Source: Paraburkholderia susongensis (GTDB lineage Bacteria; Pseudomonadota; Gammaproteobacteria; Burkholderiales; Burkholderiaceae). From it: a stretch of DNA of 64,000 nt. A program made the translations under genes and the position numbers. The notes beneath the pieces were generated by a model. The model made no database searches and was not told where the DNA came from. It saw nothing but the letters and a program-made list of their open reading frames with translations. Positions 43,169-52,112 of the stretch are shown one piece after another (the first letter of the stretch is position 1; each line of letters begins with the position of its first letter). The DNA lies in contig NZ_FXAT01000006.1 of assembly GCF_900177725.1 (NCBI RefSeq), positions 393,390-457,389 of the forward strand. Direction: 5' to 3'.

Positions 43169-44071
43169 ATGCATACGCTGATACAACGCGCGATTCCCGC
43201 GCTACTGATAGGCTGCCTGACATTCGCCGCGCAGGCGCAGGATCTCACGGGCAGGCTCGCCGACATCAAGCAGCGCAATACCATCGTGCTGGGCTACCGT
43301 GAATCGTCGCTGCCCTATTCGTACTACGACAATAACGAAAAGGTCGTCGGTTATTCGCACGATATCGCGCAGGAAATCGTCAAGGAGATACAGCAGGCGA
43401 TCAATGCACCGTCCTTGCAGGTGCGGATGATTCCGGTCAATGCGCAAAACCGGATACCGTTGATGCAGAACGGCACGATCGATCTTGAGTGCGGCGGCAC
43501 GACCAATAACAAGGAACGCGCGCAGCAGGTCGGCTTCTCGAACACGATCTCGGTCACCGAGACGCGGCTGCTCACCAAAGCCAATTCGGGCATTCATTCG
43601 TTCAACGATCTGAACGGCAAGACGGTTGCGGTGACGGCGGGTACGACCTCGGAGCGCTATCTGCGCAAATACGTCGAGGAGAAGCACGCGAGCATTACGG
43701 TTCTCTCCGCGCGCGATCACAGCGGCTCGTTCCTGAATCTCGAAACGGGACGTGCACAGGCGTTCTTTATGGATTCGGACGTTCTTTCCGCGGAACGGGC
43801 GACCTCGGGCAGTCCTGCCGACTATGTGGTGACCGGCGAGCCGCAGACACACGAGGCGATCGCTTGCATGTTGCCGAAGGGCGATACCGCGATGAAGGCG
43901 ATCGTCGACCGCACGATTGCGAAGATCGAGCAGGACGGTGTGGGTGAGAAGCTCTACAAGACGTGGTTCATGTCGCCGATTCCGCCGAAGGGAATCAACC
44001 TCGACATGCCGATGAGCGACACCATGAAGGCGGTGTTCGAGCATCCGAATGATCGGCCAATGGATGATTGA
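43169..44071 (+). CDS. Glutamate/aspartate-type ABC periplasmic binding protein
   Basis: A 300-residue binding protein with signal peptide MHTLIQRAIPALLIGCLTFA, cleaved near AQA-QD. It has the family pattern of GltI/DEBP proteins: TIVLGYRESSLPYSYYDNNE near the start, RIPLMQNGTIDLECGGTTNN and AVTAGTTSERYLRKYVEEK. The LECGGTTNN and TSERYLRK signatures mark acidic-amino-acid binding. It closes the operon 41 bases after the aminotransferase gene. No permease or ATPase is present. Confidence 0.86.
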   Translation: MHTLIQRAIPALLIGCLTFAAQAQDLTGRLADIKQRNTIVLGYRESSLPYSYYDNNEKVVGYSHDIAQEIVKEIQQAINAPSLQVRMIPVNAQNRIPLMQNGTIDLECGGTTNNKERAQQVGFSNTISVTETRLLTKANSGIHSFNDLNGKTVAVTAGTTSERYLRKYVEEKHASITVLSARDHSGSFLNLETGRAQAFFMDSDVLSAERATSGSPADYVVTGEPQTHEAIACMLPKGDTAMKAIVDRTIAKIEQDGVGEKLYKTWFMSPIPPKGINLDMPMSDTMKAVFEHPNDRPMDD

Positions 44072-44472
44072 GAAAGACGGGATGGGCGCCGGGTGCGCCC
44101 GTTGCGGCTAATTGAGCACCGCATGGCGCCATTCGTGCGCCATTAAAAAACTGCTAGATAGTTAGATATCCTATTAGATGGAGCGCGCTGCAAGAGCGCG
44201 TTGTGGAAATGGGTATCGGCGCAGTGAAGACCTCGAAGCAGACGGTGCGGAGGTGTCCATATCAACATGGAACGATCTCCAGATAAAAATAAGGTTTCCT
44301 GATTTATTGAGGAACCGAAATCCCCATATATCTCCCGCACAGCGTCAATTCATCCCACTATCTGCGACGCAGTACTAGGGGAATCACCTAATGTCTTACC
44401 AATACTTGCAAGTGCATATTTGAACGAAATATTCATAGGTGGATTTAGCATAAATTGCTAACAGGAGACACG
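44072..44472. other. 400-base intergenic region with a hairpin, otherwise blank
   Basis: GGGCGC and GCGCCC at 44084-44100 form a small stem-loop just past the binding-protein stop and may help end the operon transcript, though no T-tract follows. The remainder is AT-rich compared with the genes on either side. I see no coding sequence. The promoter of the GH95 gene must be near 44380-44460. Confidence 0.45.
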
Positions 44473-46893
44473 ATGAAGATTTCAGTCAATCAAAAACGTC
44501 GCAAGCTGCTGAAGTTAGGTAGTGCAGCTGCCATCCTCCCCGTTGCGGCACGTGCCGGCGCTGCAACCAGTTCCTCGCCCGGTGCGGCGGGCGACCCCTC
44601 CTCAGGTTCATCCGAAGCTTTCAGTTCAGCCAGCGCTGCGGCGCAGGGGAATTCGGCGCTCGTTTCCGCCGAACAGGCGTTGCTGTTCCATTACGACTCA
44701 CCCGCGGTCGAGTCTTTGATCCAGTTCCAGGGTCTGCCGGTCGGCAACGGGCGTCTCGGTGCGATGGCCGGCGGCGCGAGCGATCATGAAGCGCTCTATC
44801 TGAACGAAATCACGCTGTGGTCGGGCAGCAAGAACGTCGTCGATCTGGCCTACACGACGACAGGAATGGGCTCCTACCTGACGCTCGGCAAGCTCTACAT
44901 CGATCTGCCCGCCCACGCCGGCGCCACCAACTACCAGCGCTCGCTCGACATCAGCAACTCCGTCGTGCGCACGCAGTACCGAGTCGGCAACAAGAACTAT
45001 CGGCGCGAGATTTTCGCCAGCTTCCCCGACAACGTGATCGTCGTGCGCCTCACGTCCGATGGCGGCAGCTATAACGGCACGGTGTCGCTGGCCGACGGGC
45101 AGGGCACGCAGACCATCGGCGAATCGAATCATGCGCTGTCGTTCTCGGGCTCGGTAAGCGGCAGCGGAGAGCTGTACTCGACCTACATGATGGTCGTTCC
45201 GGACGCGGGCGTCGCTTCGCTCGACTCATCCAGCGGGCAGATCACGCTGCAGGGTTGCCCGGCGCTCACGATCATCATTGCGGCGCGCACCGACTACAAC
45301 GGGCGCTACGTCGAAAACTATCTGACGGGTATCAACCCGCGCGACGCGGTGATCGCGGACGTGCAGAACGCCGCGTCCCGGCGCTACAGCGATCTGCTCG
45401 AGCGCCACGTGCAGGACTATCGCGCGCTGTTCGGGCGCATGGACCTCGATCTCGGCCGTTCGAGCGCCGCGCAACGGGCGTTGACGATTCCGGAGCGGCT
45501 GCTCGCACGGCAAGCGAATCCCGACGTGGCCGACCCCGAGCTCGAAGCGATGTACGTGCAGTTCGGGCGCTACCTCACGATCTCGTCGTCGCGCGGCTCG
45601 ATGCCGGCGAATCTGCAGGGCCTGTGGAGCACGACGAACAACCCGCCGTGGATGGCCGACTACCACACCGATATCAACATCCAGATGAACTACTGGCTCG
45701 CGGACCGGGCCGGGTTGCCGGAGTGTCAGCAACCGTTCGTCGATTACGTCACCGGGCAGTTGCCGTCGTGGGTTCAGTCGACGAAGAATCACTTCAACGA
45801 CGCCGCCAACGTGAATTACAGCAACTCGAACGGCAACGTCGCGGGCTGGACGGTGGCTATTTCGACGGGCATCTACGGTTCCATCGGCTGGGACTGGAGT
45901 CCGCCGGCCAGTGCCTGGTATTGCCGCACGCTATGGAATCACTACCAGTTCACGCTGGACAAGGCTTATCTCGCGCGTATCTATCCCGTGATGAAGTCCG
46001 CGTGCGAGTTCTGGCAGGCGCGTCTGATCCGTGACCCCGCGACGGGTCTGCTCATCGACGACAAGGACTGGTCGCCGGAGCAGGGGCCTCATCAGCAGCT
46101 CGGGATCACCTACGCGCAGGAACTCGTGTGGGATCTGTTCACGAACTATCTGAGCGCGAGCCAATTGCTCGGCAAGGACGCGGATTTCGCGCGCTCGATC
46201 GCGAGCATGAAAGCGCAGCTCTATCTGCCGAAGGTGAGTCCGACGACCGGTCAGCTTCAGGAATGGATGGACGACAGCGTCGTCGGCGAGACCGGGCATC
46301 GGCATCTGTCGCCGCTGATCGGCTGGTTCGAAGGCGAGCGCATCACGCTCGATAGCGATCCGAAGCTCGTGGCCGGCGCGAGGGCACTGTTGCTCGCCCG
46401 CGGCTTCGACTCGTTCGGCTGGGCGCTTGCATGGCGCATCGCCTGCTGGGCGCATTTCCACGATGCCGCCAACTGCTATTCGATGATTCCGAAGCTGCTG
46501 CGCTATTCGGCGGGCAACGACGGCGTGAGCGGCACGTTTGCCAACATGTTCGACGCGTATGCGCTGTCGAGCAATTCGTCGGCATTCCAGATCGATGCGA
46601 ACTTCGGCGGTCCCGCCGCAATACTGGAGATGCTGCTGCAAAGCAGGATGGATCGCATCACGCTGCTTCCCGCGCTGCCGTCGCAATGGAACACGGGGCA
46701 CGTGACGGGCGTGCGCGCGAAAGGCGGGTTCGCGGTGGATCTCAAGTGGAACCGCGGCGCGCTGTCGTCCGTCACGCTCACCAGCGTCGGCGGTACACAA
46801 ACGGCACTGCAATACGGCAACGTGGTTCGTGCCGTAACGATGCGCGCAAACGGCACGGCGCGATTCGACGGCAACCTGCGGCCGATGTCGTAA
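44473..46893 (+). CDS. GH95-family alpha-L-fucosidase, exported
   Basis: An 806-residue glycoside hydrolase of family GH95. ATG 44473 has AGGAGA about ten bases upstream. The N-terminus has a twin-arginine-like export signal (KRRKLLKLGSAAAILPVAA). The beta-sandwich N-domain begins with VESLIQFQGLPVGNGRLGAM and LYLNEITLWSGS. The (alpha/alpha)6 catalytic region has SRGSMPANLQGLWSTTNNPP and WMADYHTDINIQMNYW, both typical of the family, and QIDANFGGPAAILEMLLQS near the end. GH95 enzymes remove terminal fucose, mostly alpha-1,2-linked, from plant and animal glycans. It is followed by a galactosidase and an esterase, which suggests extracellular attack on a fucosylated, galactosylated polymer. Confidence 0.88.
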   Translation: MKISVNQKRRKLLKLGSAAAILPVAARAGAATSSSPGAAGDPSSGSSEAFSSASAAAQGNSALVSAEQALLFHYDSPAVESLIQFQGLPVGNGRLGAMAGGASDHEALYLNEITLWSGSKNVVDLAYTTTGMGSYLTLGKLYIDLPAHAGATNYQRSLDISNSVVRTQYRVGNKNYRREIFASFPDNVIVVRLTSDGGSYNGTVSLADGQGTQTIGESNHALSFSGSVSGSGELYSTYMMVVPDAGVASLDSSSGQITLQGCPALTIIIAARTDYNGRYVENYLTGINPRDAVIADVQNAASRRYSDLLERHVQDYRALFGRMDLDLGRSSAAQRALTIPERLLARQANPDVADPELEAMYVQFGRYLTISSSRGSMPANLQGLWSTTNNPPWMADYHTDINIQMNYWLADRAGLPECQQPFVDYVTGQLPSWVQSTKNHFNDAANVNYSNSNGNVAGWTVAISTGIYGSIGWDWSPPASAWYCRTLWNHYQFTLDKAYLARIYPVMKSACEFWQARLIRDPATGLLIDDKDWSPEQGPHQQLGITYAQELVWDLFTNYLSASQLLGKDADFARSIASMKAQLYLPKVSPTTGQLQEWMDDSVVGETGHRHLSPLIGWFEGERITLDSDPKLVAGARALLLARGFDSFGWALAWRIACWAHFHDAANCYSMIPKLLRYSAGNDGVSGTFANMFDAYALSSNSSAFQIDANFGGPAAILEMLLQSRMDRITLLPALPSQWNTGHVTGVRAKGGFAVDLKWNRGALSSVTLTSVGGTQTALQYGNVVRAVTMRANGTARFDGNLRPMS

Positions 46894-46981
46894 AGCATCC
46901 AGGGGCCGGGCAGCCCGAAACAAAACGCCGCACAGCAGTTAACCCGGAAGTCCCAGTTTCATTTTTCAAAAAAGGAAAATC

Positions 46982-49117
46982 ATGAAGATCCTGGGCCGTA
47001 CACAGGTATATCTGTTTTTCGTGAGCGTCATGATGGTTTTCGGGCTGTCCGCTTGCGGAGGCGACCAGCAAGGGGCCGCCGACGCAACGAGCGTCATGCA
47101 GGCCGCGGCCAACTCCGCAAACGTTTCACCGTCGCAAAACGCCTCGTCGCAAACGCAGGCGCAAAAGTCGATCGCGTTGCCGCCCATGGGCTGGGCCTCG
47201 TGGAACGCGTACGGCTGCAACATCAACGAAGATCTGGTGAAAACGGCCGCGGACGTTATCTCCGGCGGCCTGAAGAAAGACGGTGCGTTGATGAAAGCGG
47301 GCTACAACTACATCAACGTCGACGACTGCTGGTTCGCGCCAACTCGCGATGCGCAAGGCAACCTGGTCGCCGACCCGGTGAAGTTCCCGGACGGCATCAA
47401 GGCGCTGGCCGACTACGTTCACGCGAGAGGCCTCAAGTTCGGCATATACGAAGTGCCCGCCGCCGAAACCTGTGCGCAGCGTAACAACCTGTACGCCGGA
47501 CATACCAATCCGATGGGCAGCCTCGGGCATGAGGTGCAGGATGCCAACACGTTCGCGGCATGGGGCGTCGACTACGTGAAGTACGACTGGTGCTCGCCGG
47601 ACGGCACCACCGACGATCAGGTGGCCGGTTTCCAGAAGATGCGCGATGCACTGAACAGCGCGGGCGCCGCGGTGAATCGGCAGATCGTCTTCAGCATCAA
47701 TTCGAACAGTTTCCATGTCGACAAGACGGGCCGCTCGTATGACTGGGGGCAAATTGCCGATCTGTGGAGAACGACCGAGGACATCACGTACGACACGGGC
47801 ACGCCGGGCCATCAAAGCACGCCGGATTTTTCCCGAATCGTGAACCAGAATTTCTACGGCAACCTCTTTCCTGAAGCACAGCATACGGGCGCCTATAACG
47901 ATGCGGACATGATGCTTGCCGGGTTCGGTCTGACTGCCGCGCAGGACCAGACGCACATGAGCCTGTGGGCCATTTCCGGCGCACCGCTCATTCTGGGCGT
48001 CGATCTCACGACACCGATCAGCTCGGACACGATGGCGACGCTGACCAATCCGGAGGTGCTCGCCGTCGATCAGGATCCGCGCGGCATGCAGGCGATCCGC
48101 GTGGCGGTGCCGCAGAACGGTTTGGGCGTGTGGGCCAAACTGCTGTCCGGTCAGGGCCGCCGTGCGGTGGTGCTGCTCAATACGACCGGGTCCGCCGCAC
48201 CGATCACGGTGAACTGGAAGGACCTCGGACTGGACCCCGCCGCTTCGGCCGATGTTCGGGATATCTGGGCACACAAGGATCTCGGTTCGCACACGTCGGG
48301 ATACACGGTGTCCGCCGTGCCGGCCGGCGGCTCCGTCATGCTGACGATCGCAGGCTCGGACGATGCATCGAAGGTCCAGGCGGCCAAACCCGTGGCACAT
48401 GAAGACGGGCTCGCCTTTACGGTGAATGCAACCACGGGCGGCTACATCGACGTCACTTACCGGAACAATGGCAAGTCCCCGATGAGGGTGCCGCTGATTC
48501 TGAACGAGAGCGTACTGACGACGATCCAGTTACCCGTCACCACCGGCCAGGGTCAGGGTACCGTCACGATCTACATGCCGTTCGTGCCGGGCAGCAACAA
48601 GCTGACGTTCGTGCCTCCAGGCAAGGGCCGTAGCGCTCCGTCGATCAGCAAGGTGACGCTGATCGCCGCTCCGCAGCCCGCGTTGCCGCCTGTCATCTAT
48701 GAAGCGGAAAGCCCCACCAACATCGTTCAGGATGCAGCGGTACAGGCATGCAATATCTGCAGCGGTCACGAAAAGGTAGGCAATTTCGTGAACTCGGATT
48801 CCAGCCTGCAGTTCAACGGAATCGTTGCGCCTGCCGATGGCAACTATGCGGTCCCCGTGGTTTATATCAGTGCGGACGACGGTGGCGGTAACCCCCGCGC
48901 CATGACCGTGAGCGTCAACAACGGTCCGCCGGTTCCGGTGCAGTTTCCGGGCGAAGGCACCTGGGACTTCCCGATCCTGTCGAGTGTTCAGGTCGTGGTG
49001 CCGCTCAAGGCCGGCGTAGCCAACACCATCAAGTTCTCTATGGTTTCCGGCAACTACGGTCCCGATATCGATGGTCTGGGTCAGGCGGTCATCCAGCCGG
49101 TGAAATCCAGCCAGTGA
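46982..49117 (+). CDS. GH27-family alpha-galactosidase lipoprotein with carbohydrate-binding domain
   Basis: A 711-residue protein. The N-terminus ends in a lipobox (FGLSAC), so it is membrane-anchored. The GH27 domain (residues about 65-445) begins LPPMGWASWNAYGCNINEDL. It has YNYINVDDCW, the nucleophile motif YVKYDWC (Asp202) and the acid/base motif GAYNDADMM. A beta domain follows, and from about residue 570 a CBM35-like or related binding domain (VIYEAESPTNIVQ, SSLQFNGIVAPADGNYAV) ends the protein. GH27 enzymes release alpha-galactose, or alpha-GalNAc or beta-arabinopyranose in some members. It lies 88 bases after the GH95 gene. Confidence 0.88.
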   Translation: MKILGRTQVYLFFVSVMMVFGLSACGGDQQGAADATSVMQAAANSANVSPSQNASSQTQAQKSIALPPMGWASWNAYGCNINEDLVKTAADVISGGLKKDGALMKAGYNYINVDDCWFAPTRDAQGNLVADPVKFPDGIKALADYVHARGLKFGIYEVPAAETCAQRNNLYAGHTNPMGSLGHEVQDANTFAAWGVDYVKYDWCSPDGTTDDQVAGFQKMRDALNSAGAAVNRQIVFSINSNSFHVDKTGRSYDWGQIADLWRTTEDITYDTGTPGHQSTPDFSRIVNQNFYGNLFPEAQHTGAYNDADMMLAGFGLTAAQDQTHMSLWAISGAPLILGVDLTTPISSDTMATLTNPEVLAVDQDPRGMQAIRVAVPQNGLGVWAKLLSGQGRRAVVLLNTTGSAAPITVNWKDLGLDPAASADVRDIWAHKDLGSHTSGYTVSAVPAGGSVMLTIAGSDDASKVQAAKPVAHEDGLAFTVNATTGGYIDVTYRNNGKSPMRVPLILNESVLTTIQLPVTTGQGQGTVTIYMPFVPGSNKLTFVPPGKGRSAPSISKVTLIAAPQPALPPVIYEAESPTNIVQDAAVQACNICSGHEKVGNFVNSDSSLQFNGIVAPADGNYAVPVVYISADDGGGNPRAMTVSVNNGPPVPVQFPGEGTWDFPILSSVQVVVPLKAGVANTIKFSMVSGNYGPDIDGLGQAVIQPVKSSQ

Positions 49118-49147
49118 AACAGTGATCGACGATCCATGGAGACAGGC

Positions 49148-50371
49148 ATGAAAAGCATTTTGATGCGGATAGTCCTGCCGGTCGTATTGGCGGCGAGCGG
49201 GATGCAGGCGGCCGTTGCCGCGGACGCGACGGCCCAGCCGAACGCTGCCGCGTCGACAGCATGGGCGAAAGGCTCACGATTTCGCTCCGACGAAGTCGCG
49301 GTCCTGTTCGTGATGGGGCAGAGCAACAGCGCCGGTCTTAACTCGCTACCCGCCGATCTGACGTTGACGGGAGCATCGGGTGCCTCGGGTGCCTCGGGTG
49401 CCGCAGCCGGCGGCGGCATGCCGGCGCCCAACGTATGGGGTATCCGCAACGACGGCTGGGGGAACATCACCGGCAATGCAGACGGATCGGGTGCGCCATT
49501 CACTCAACCGATCTCCGCCATCGATCACGTGTCGTGGGTGAACTGGACTGACAGCACATCGTCCGACATGAATCTCGGCTACTACGGCGGCAGCGGCAAT
49601 GCCGCCAATTTCGCCGCGTATGCGTGGCAGTCGGCGATCAATGCGGGTGAGCCGCTGCCCGATCTGTACATCATTCATATCGGCTGGGGCAGCCAGGGCG
49701 TGGATGTCGCGGACGATGCCTTCAGCGGTTGCTGCGACTGGACCATGCACGGCGTGAATCTCTGGCAACCCCTGCTCGATTCGAGCAAGACGCCGACCTA
49801 TGCGCTTGCACCGTTTGCTCGCCGCATGATGTACCTCGGGCTGAAGCAGATTCTCGCGACCGGCAAGAAACCGCGGATCCTGGGCCTGCAGTGGAACCAG
49901 TGGGAAGCGGAAGCCGCTCCGCTGAATTCCGCCGGCAACGCAACGACGATTCGACGCGCGCCGCAGAATTACGCGCACCTCTTCAGTAGCTTCTTTGCGG
50001 CGGTGGGTTCGACCTTCCCGGTGATGATCGTGAAGCCGTTGTCGATTGCCTACGACAACGTCACCAACGGGGTCGCGCCTTATGATCCCGCCGCGCTCGA
50101 ATCGATGCAAAAAGTGTTCGGCGGCTTCATCGAAGCGAACTCTCGCATCTTCAGCTTTGTCGATGCGTCGAAGTCGCCTGACTGGAATGGACAGCAGCCG
50201 CCGGGCTTCGGCATTTTCGACGGCGGTACGCTCGGCGGCGGGGACGGCAGCGTGCACTACAACCTGGACACGCAGAAATGGTTCGGCGAGCAGGCGCTTG
50301 CATCGTGCCTCGGGCAGTCCCGAGTCTGCGGACCGCGCATCGACAATCTGCCGCGGCGGTTGCCGAACTGA
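49148..50371 (+). CDS. Exported SGNH-type carbohydrate esterase (SASA family)
   Basis: A 407-residue protein with signal peptide MKSILMRIVLPVVLAASGMQ. I start it at 49148 because GGAGACAGGC precedes that ATG; the ATG at 49136 would place the site inside the gene. VLFVMGQSNSAGLNSLP is the GQSN nucleophile block of sialate-O-acetylesterase/acetylxylan-esterase-like proteins. The remaining motifs, LYIIHIGWGSQGVDVAD, GLQWNQWEAEA, and GSVHYNLDTQKWFGEQA, hold the oxyanion residues and the Asp/His end of the triad. It likely removes acetyl groups from a glycan being degraded by its two upstream neighbours. The stop at 50371 abuts the degraded region. Confidence 0.82.
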   Translation: MKSILMRIVLPVVLAASGMQAAVAADATAQPNAAASTAWAKGSRFRSDEVAVLFVMGQSNSAGLNSLPADLTLTGASGASGASGAAAGGGMPAPNVWGIRNDGWGNITGNADGSGAPFTQPISAIDHVSWVNWTDSTSSDMNLGYYGGSGNAANFAAYAWQSAINAGEPLPDLYIIHIGWGSQGVDVADDAFSGCCDWTMHGVNLWQPLLDSSKTPTYALAPFARRMMYLGLKQILATGKKPRILGLQWNQWEAEAAPLNSAGNATTIRRAPQNYAHLFSSFFAAVGSTFPVMIVKPLSIAYDNVTNGVAPYDPAALESMQKVFGGFIEANSRIFSFVDASKSPDWNGQQPPGFGIFDGGTLGGGDGSVHYNLDTQKWFGEQALASCLGQSRVCGPRIDNLPRRLPN

Positions 50372-50409
50372 TCGCTGCGAAGCGCTCCAGGCTAGGCGTC
50401 GGCTCGCCG

Positions 50410-50665
50410 GAACCCGGCCTTTTGTCGTCGCCTTCGGCAGCCTGTTCTTCGCTTCGATCGTATTGATTCCTCCGGTACTGCTGTCGTGGCTACATCAAGC
50501 GGTCATGCCGCTAACGTAGGCATGCGTGGCCGCACTGGGCATTCTCTGCACCGGCTTCGCCTACGTGCCGTTTTCAGGCTGGTCGAGCATGTTGGGGCGG
50601 CTTACGCGGCGTCGATGACATTCCTCGTTCCGATCTTCGGAGTGCCGTGGGGCGTCGCGAAACCG
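50410..50665 (+). pseudogene. EamA/DMT-family permease remnant (C-terminal half)
   Basis: Fragments in two frames read PFVVAFGSLFFASIVLIPPV, then after a stop ACVAALGILCTGFAYV, then after a frame shift VFRLVEHVGAAYAASMTFLV and PIFGVPWG. Together these match the last four membrane helices of an EamA transporter. No start, no N-terminal half and at least one stop and one shift are seen, so the gene is dead. Confidence 0.65.
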
Positions 50666-50699
50666 CCGATAGGCGGGACGCAAACCGACGCCGGACTGA

Positions 50700-51098
50700 G
50701 CGGTCCTCGCAGGCATCGTATTCGTGCTGCGCTCGGATCTCGCCTGGAATCTGCTGCCGCAAGAAATGGGCTGCGGCTCAGGCACCGCGTGCTGTTGGAA
50801 AGAAACCGGCCCGAACCCAACGGACCAACGCAAGCGCGGCAGCAAGCACTACCTGGTCGTCGATGCGCAAGGCATCCCGATCGCGGCCATCCTGGCCGCC
50901 GCGAATTGCAACGGCATCACGCCCTTGTTTGCCAAAATCGGCGAGCCTCAAGGCAGTGGCCTTGGTAAAACACGCTGGTTCATCGAACGTTCCTTTACCT
51001 GGCTTGATGCGTTCAGACGGCTCAAGATTTGCCACGAGCGGCACGCACACGTGCATGACGCATTGCTCTCGCTCGCGTGCCAGTCATCACAATCATTG
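50700..51098 (+). pseudogene. IS5-family transposase remnant
   Basis: The frame reads VLRSDLAWNLLPQEMGCGSG, then KRGSKHYLVVDAQGIPIAAI, then TRWFIERSFTWLDAFRRLKI, all segments of IS5-group DDE transposases (IS427/IS1031-like). The parts between are missing, and the end runs into the hexanucleotide repeat. No intact terminal inverted repeats were found. It has in-frame internal deletions and is non-functional. Confidence 0.7.
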
Positions 51099-51218
51099 AT
51101 GGCAATGGCAATGGCAATGGCAATGGCAATGGCAATGGCAATGGCAATGGCAATGGCAATGGCAATGGCAATGGCAATGGCAATGGCAATGGCAATGGCA
51201 ATGGCAATGGCAATGGCA
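51099..51218 (+). repeat. Perfect hexanucleotide repeat (ATGGCA)x20
   Basis: Exactly 120 bases of ATGGCA in 20 perfect copies. Read in the three plus-strand frames it gives Met-Ala, Asn-Gly or Trp-Gln dipeptides, and on the other strand Leu-Pro or others; all are by-products. The Asn-Gly frame runs directly into GKSTFMKTI, the P-loop of an ABC ATPase relic, so the unit probably arose from its glycine-rich loop (see findings). Confidence 0.97.
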
Positions 51219-51405
51219 AAAGTACCTTTATGAAGACTATACCGAGACTAAAACCAGCGGCGAATCGTTGCATCTCGTTTAACGGGCAGAACATCACCTG
51301 AACGCCGGGACACAAGCGTGTGCCACTGGGTATTGCGCAATCTCCTGAGGCGCGGTAGGTGCTTGCGGATCAACACGCTCCAGCTAGCGGTCGAGAAGTT
51401 GACGA
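51205..51405 (+). pseudogene. LivF-like ABC ATPase remnant (P-loop region)
   Basis: In the Asn-Gly frame of the repeat the translation continues GNGKSTFMKTIPRL, then ISFNGQNIT, stop, TPGHKRVPLGIAQSPEAR, stop, VLADQH. This matches a branched-chain amino-acid ABC ATPase (P-loop GNGAGKST, then FDGQDIT, then RLGIAxxPEGR and VFADx). Two in-frame stops and no Walker B region show that it is dead. Confidence 0.6.
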
Positions 51406-51704
51406 AGGATCACGATGCACCGGTCGTCGAGGCATTCGGTCATCGGATAACCGTTCAATGATCACATAGCCTATTTGTCATCGTTCGTCGTATAACGAAG
51501 TGGTGACTTGAACCCTCAACAACGTCGCTGCAATCGCTATTTTCCGGACGTTTGGTACCTACAGAACTAATCCAAGTGCGGGTAATTACCATCTGTACCA
51601 TAAGAGTAATAATACGTAAGATTTAAGTCATCATATGACTGATGACGATAGTCGATCGAGCCTAATTTGCACCGACAAGCAATTGACCTGAAGAGAGTCT
51701 CGAC
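51406..51704. other. Degraded AT-rich stretch, no identifiable gene
   Basis: A short open frame near 51400-51460 ends in EKLTKDHDAPVVEAFGH, which I cannot assign. The rest (51470-51700) is AT-rich and may include the old promoter of the MFS gene that starts at 51705. Confidence 0.4.
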
Positions 51705-51870
51705 ATGACCGTCAGATTCAAAGGATTGCGCTGGCAGATGATCGCGGCTGGTCATGTTTGGTGCTGCGACGAACTATCTTGCGAACCGTTCACTGGGTTT
51801 CGTTGCGCCGACCGTGCTGCAAGACCTGCGCATCGGTACCGCGCAATACGGCGGGGATCACTAGCACGTT
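51705..51870 (+). pseudogene. MFS (hexuronate-type) transporter N-terminal remnant
   Basis: ATG 51705 with GAGAG upstream opens MTVRFKGLRWQMIAAG. A frame shift then leads to MFGAATNYLANRSLGFVAPT and VLQDLRIGTAQYG, which matches the first helix region of ExuT/GudP-type anion:cation symporters (usually NYLARNSLAVAAP). It breaks off before helix 2. Confidence 0.6.
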
Positions 51871-51921
51871 CCCCGTCGCCAATTTGTTGATGAACGAAAC
51901 GGATGCCTAAAGACATACCAA

Positions 51922-52030
51922 GGTTGAAGAGGGATTGCGCCTGGTGGCGCAACTGGGCAGTTTCCTTGCGCGCAACGGGGCGATGAGCCTGACACCACGA
52001 AGATTGGGGCGGGCTTGTAGCAGATCATGA
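51922..52030 (+). pseudogene. Possible IS4-type transposase C-terminal scrap
   Basis: One frame reads VEEGLRLVAQLGSFLARNGA followed by a stretch that ends early. It resembles the C-terminal 'RLVAQLGGFLARKGDGEPG' region of Tn5/IS4-family transposases. It is too short for more certainty. Confidence 0.4.
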
Positions 52031-52112
52031 CGGCGGCCGAGACGCAGCGCGCGCTTCACTGCGAAGCCGAATGATCCGGGATGTGTGTAACCAAGTGATC
52101 TATGGAGGAAAT

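Noticed and set aside
51077..51315. Met-Ala, Asn-Gly and Leu-Pro repeat proteins
   Set aside because: Products of the hexanucleotide array; only the Asn-Gly frame has meaning, as the continuation into a dead ABC-ATPase P-loop.
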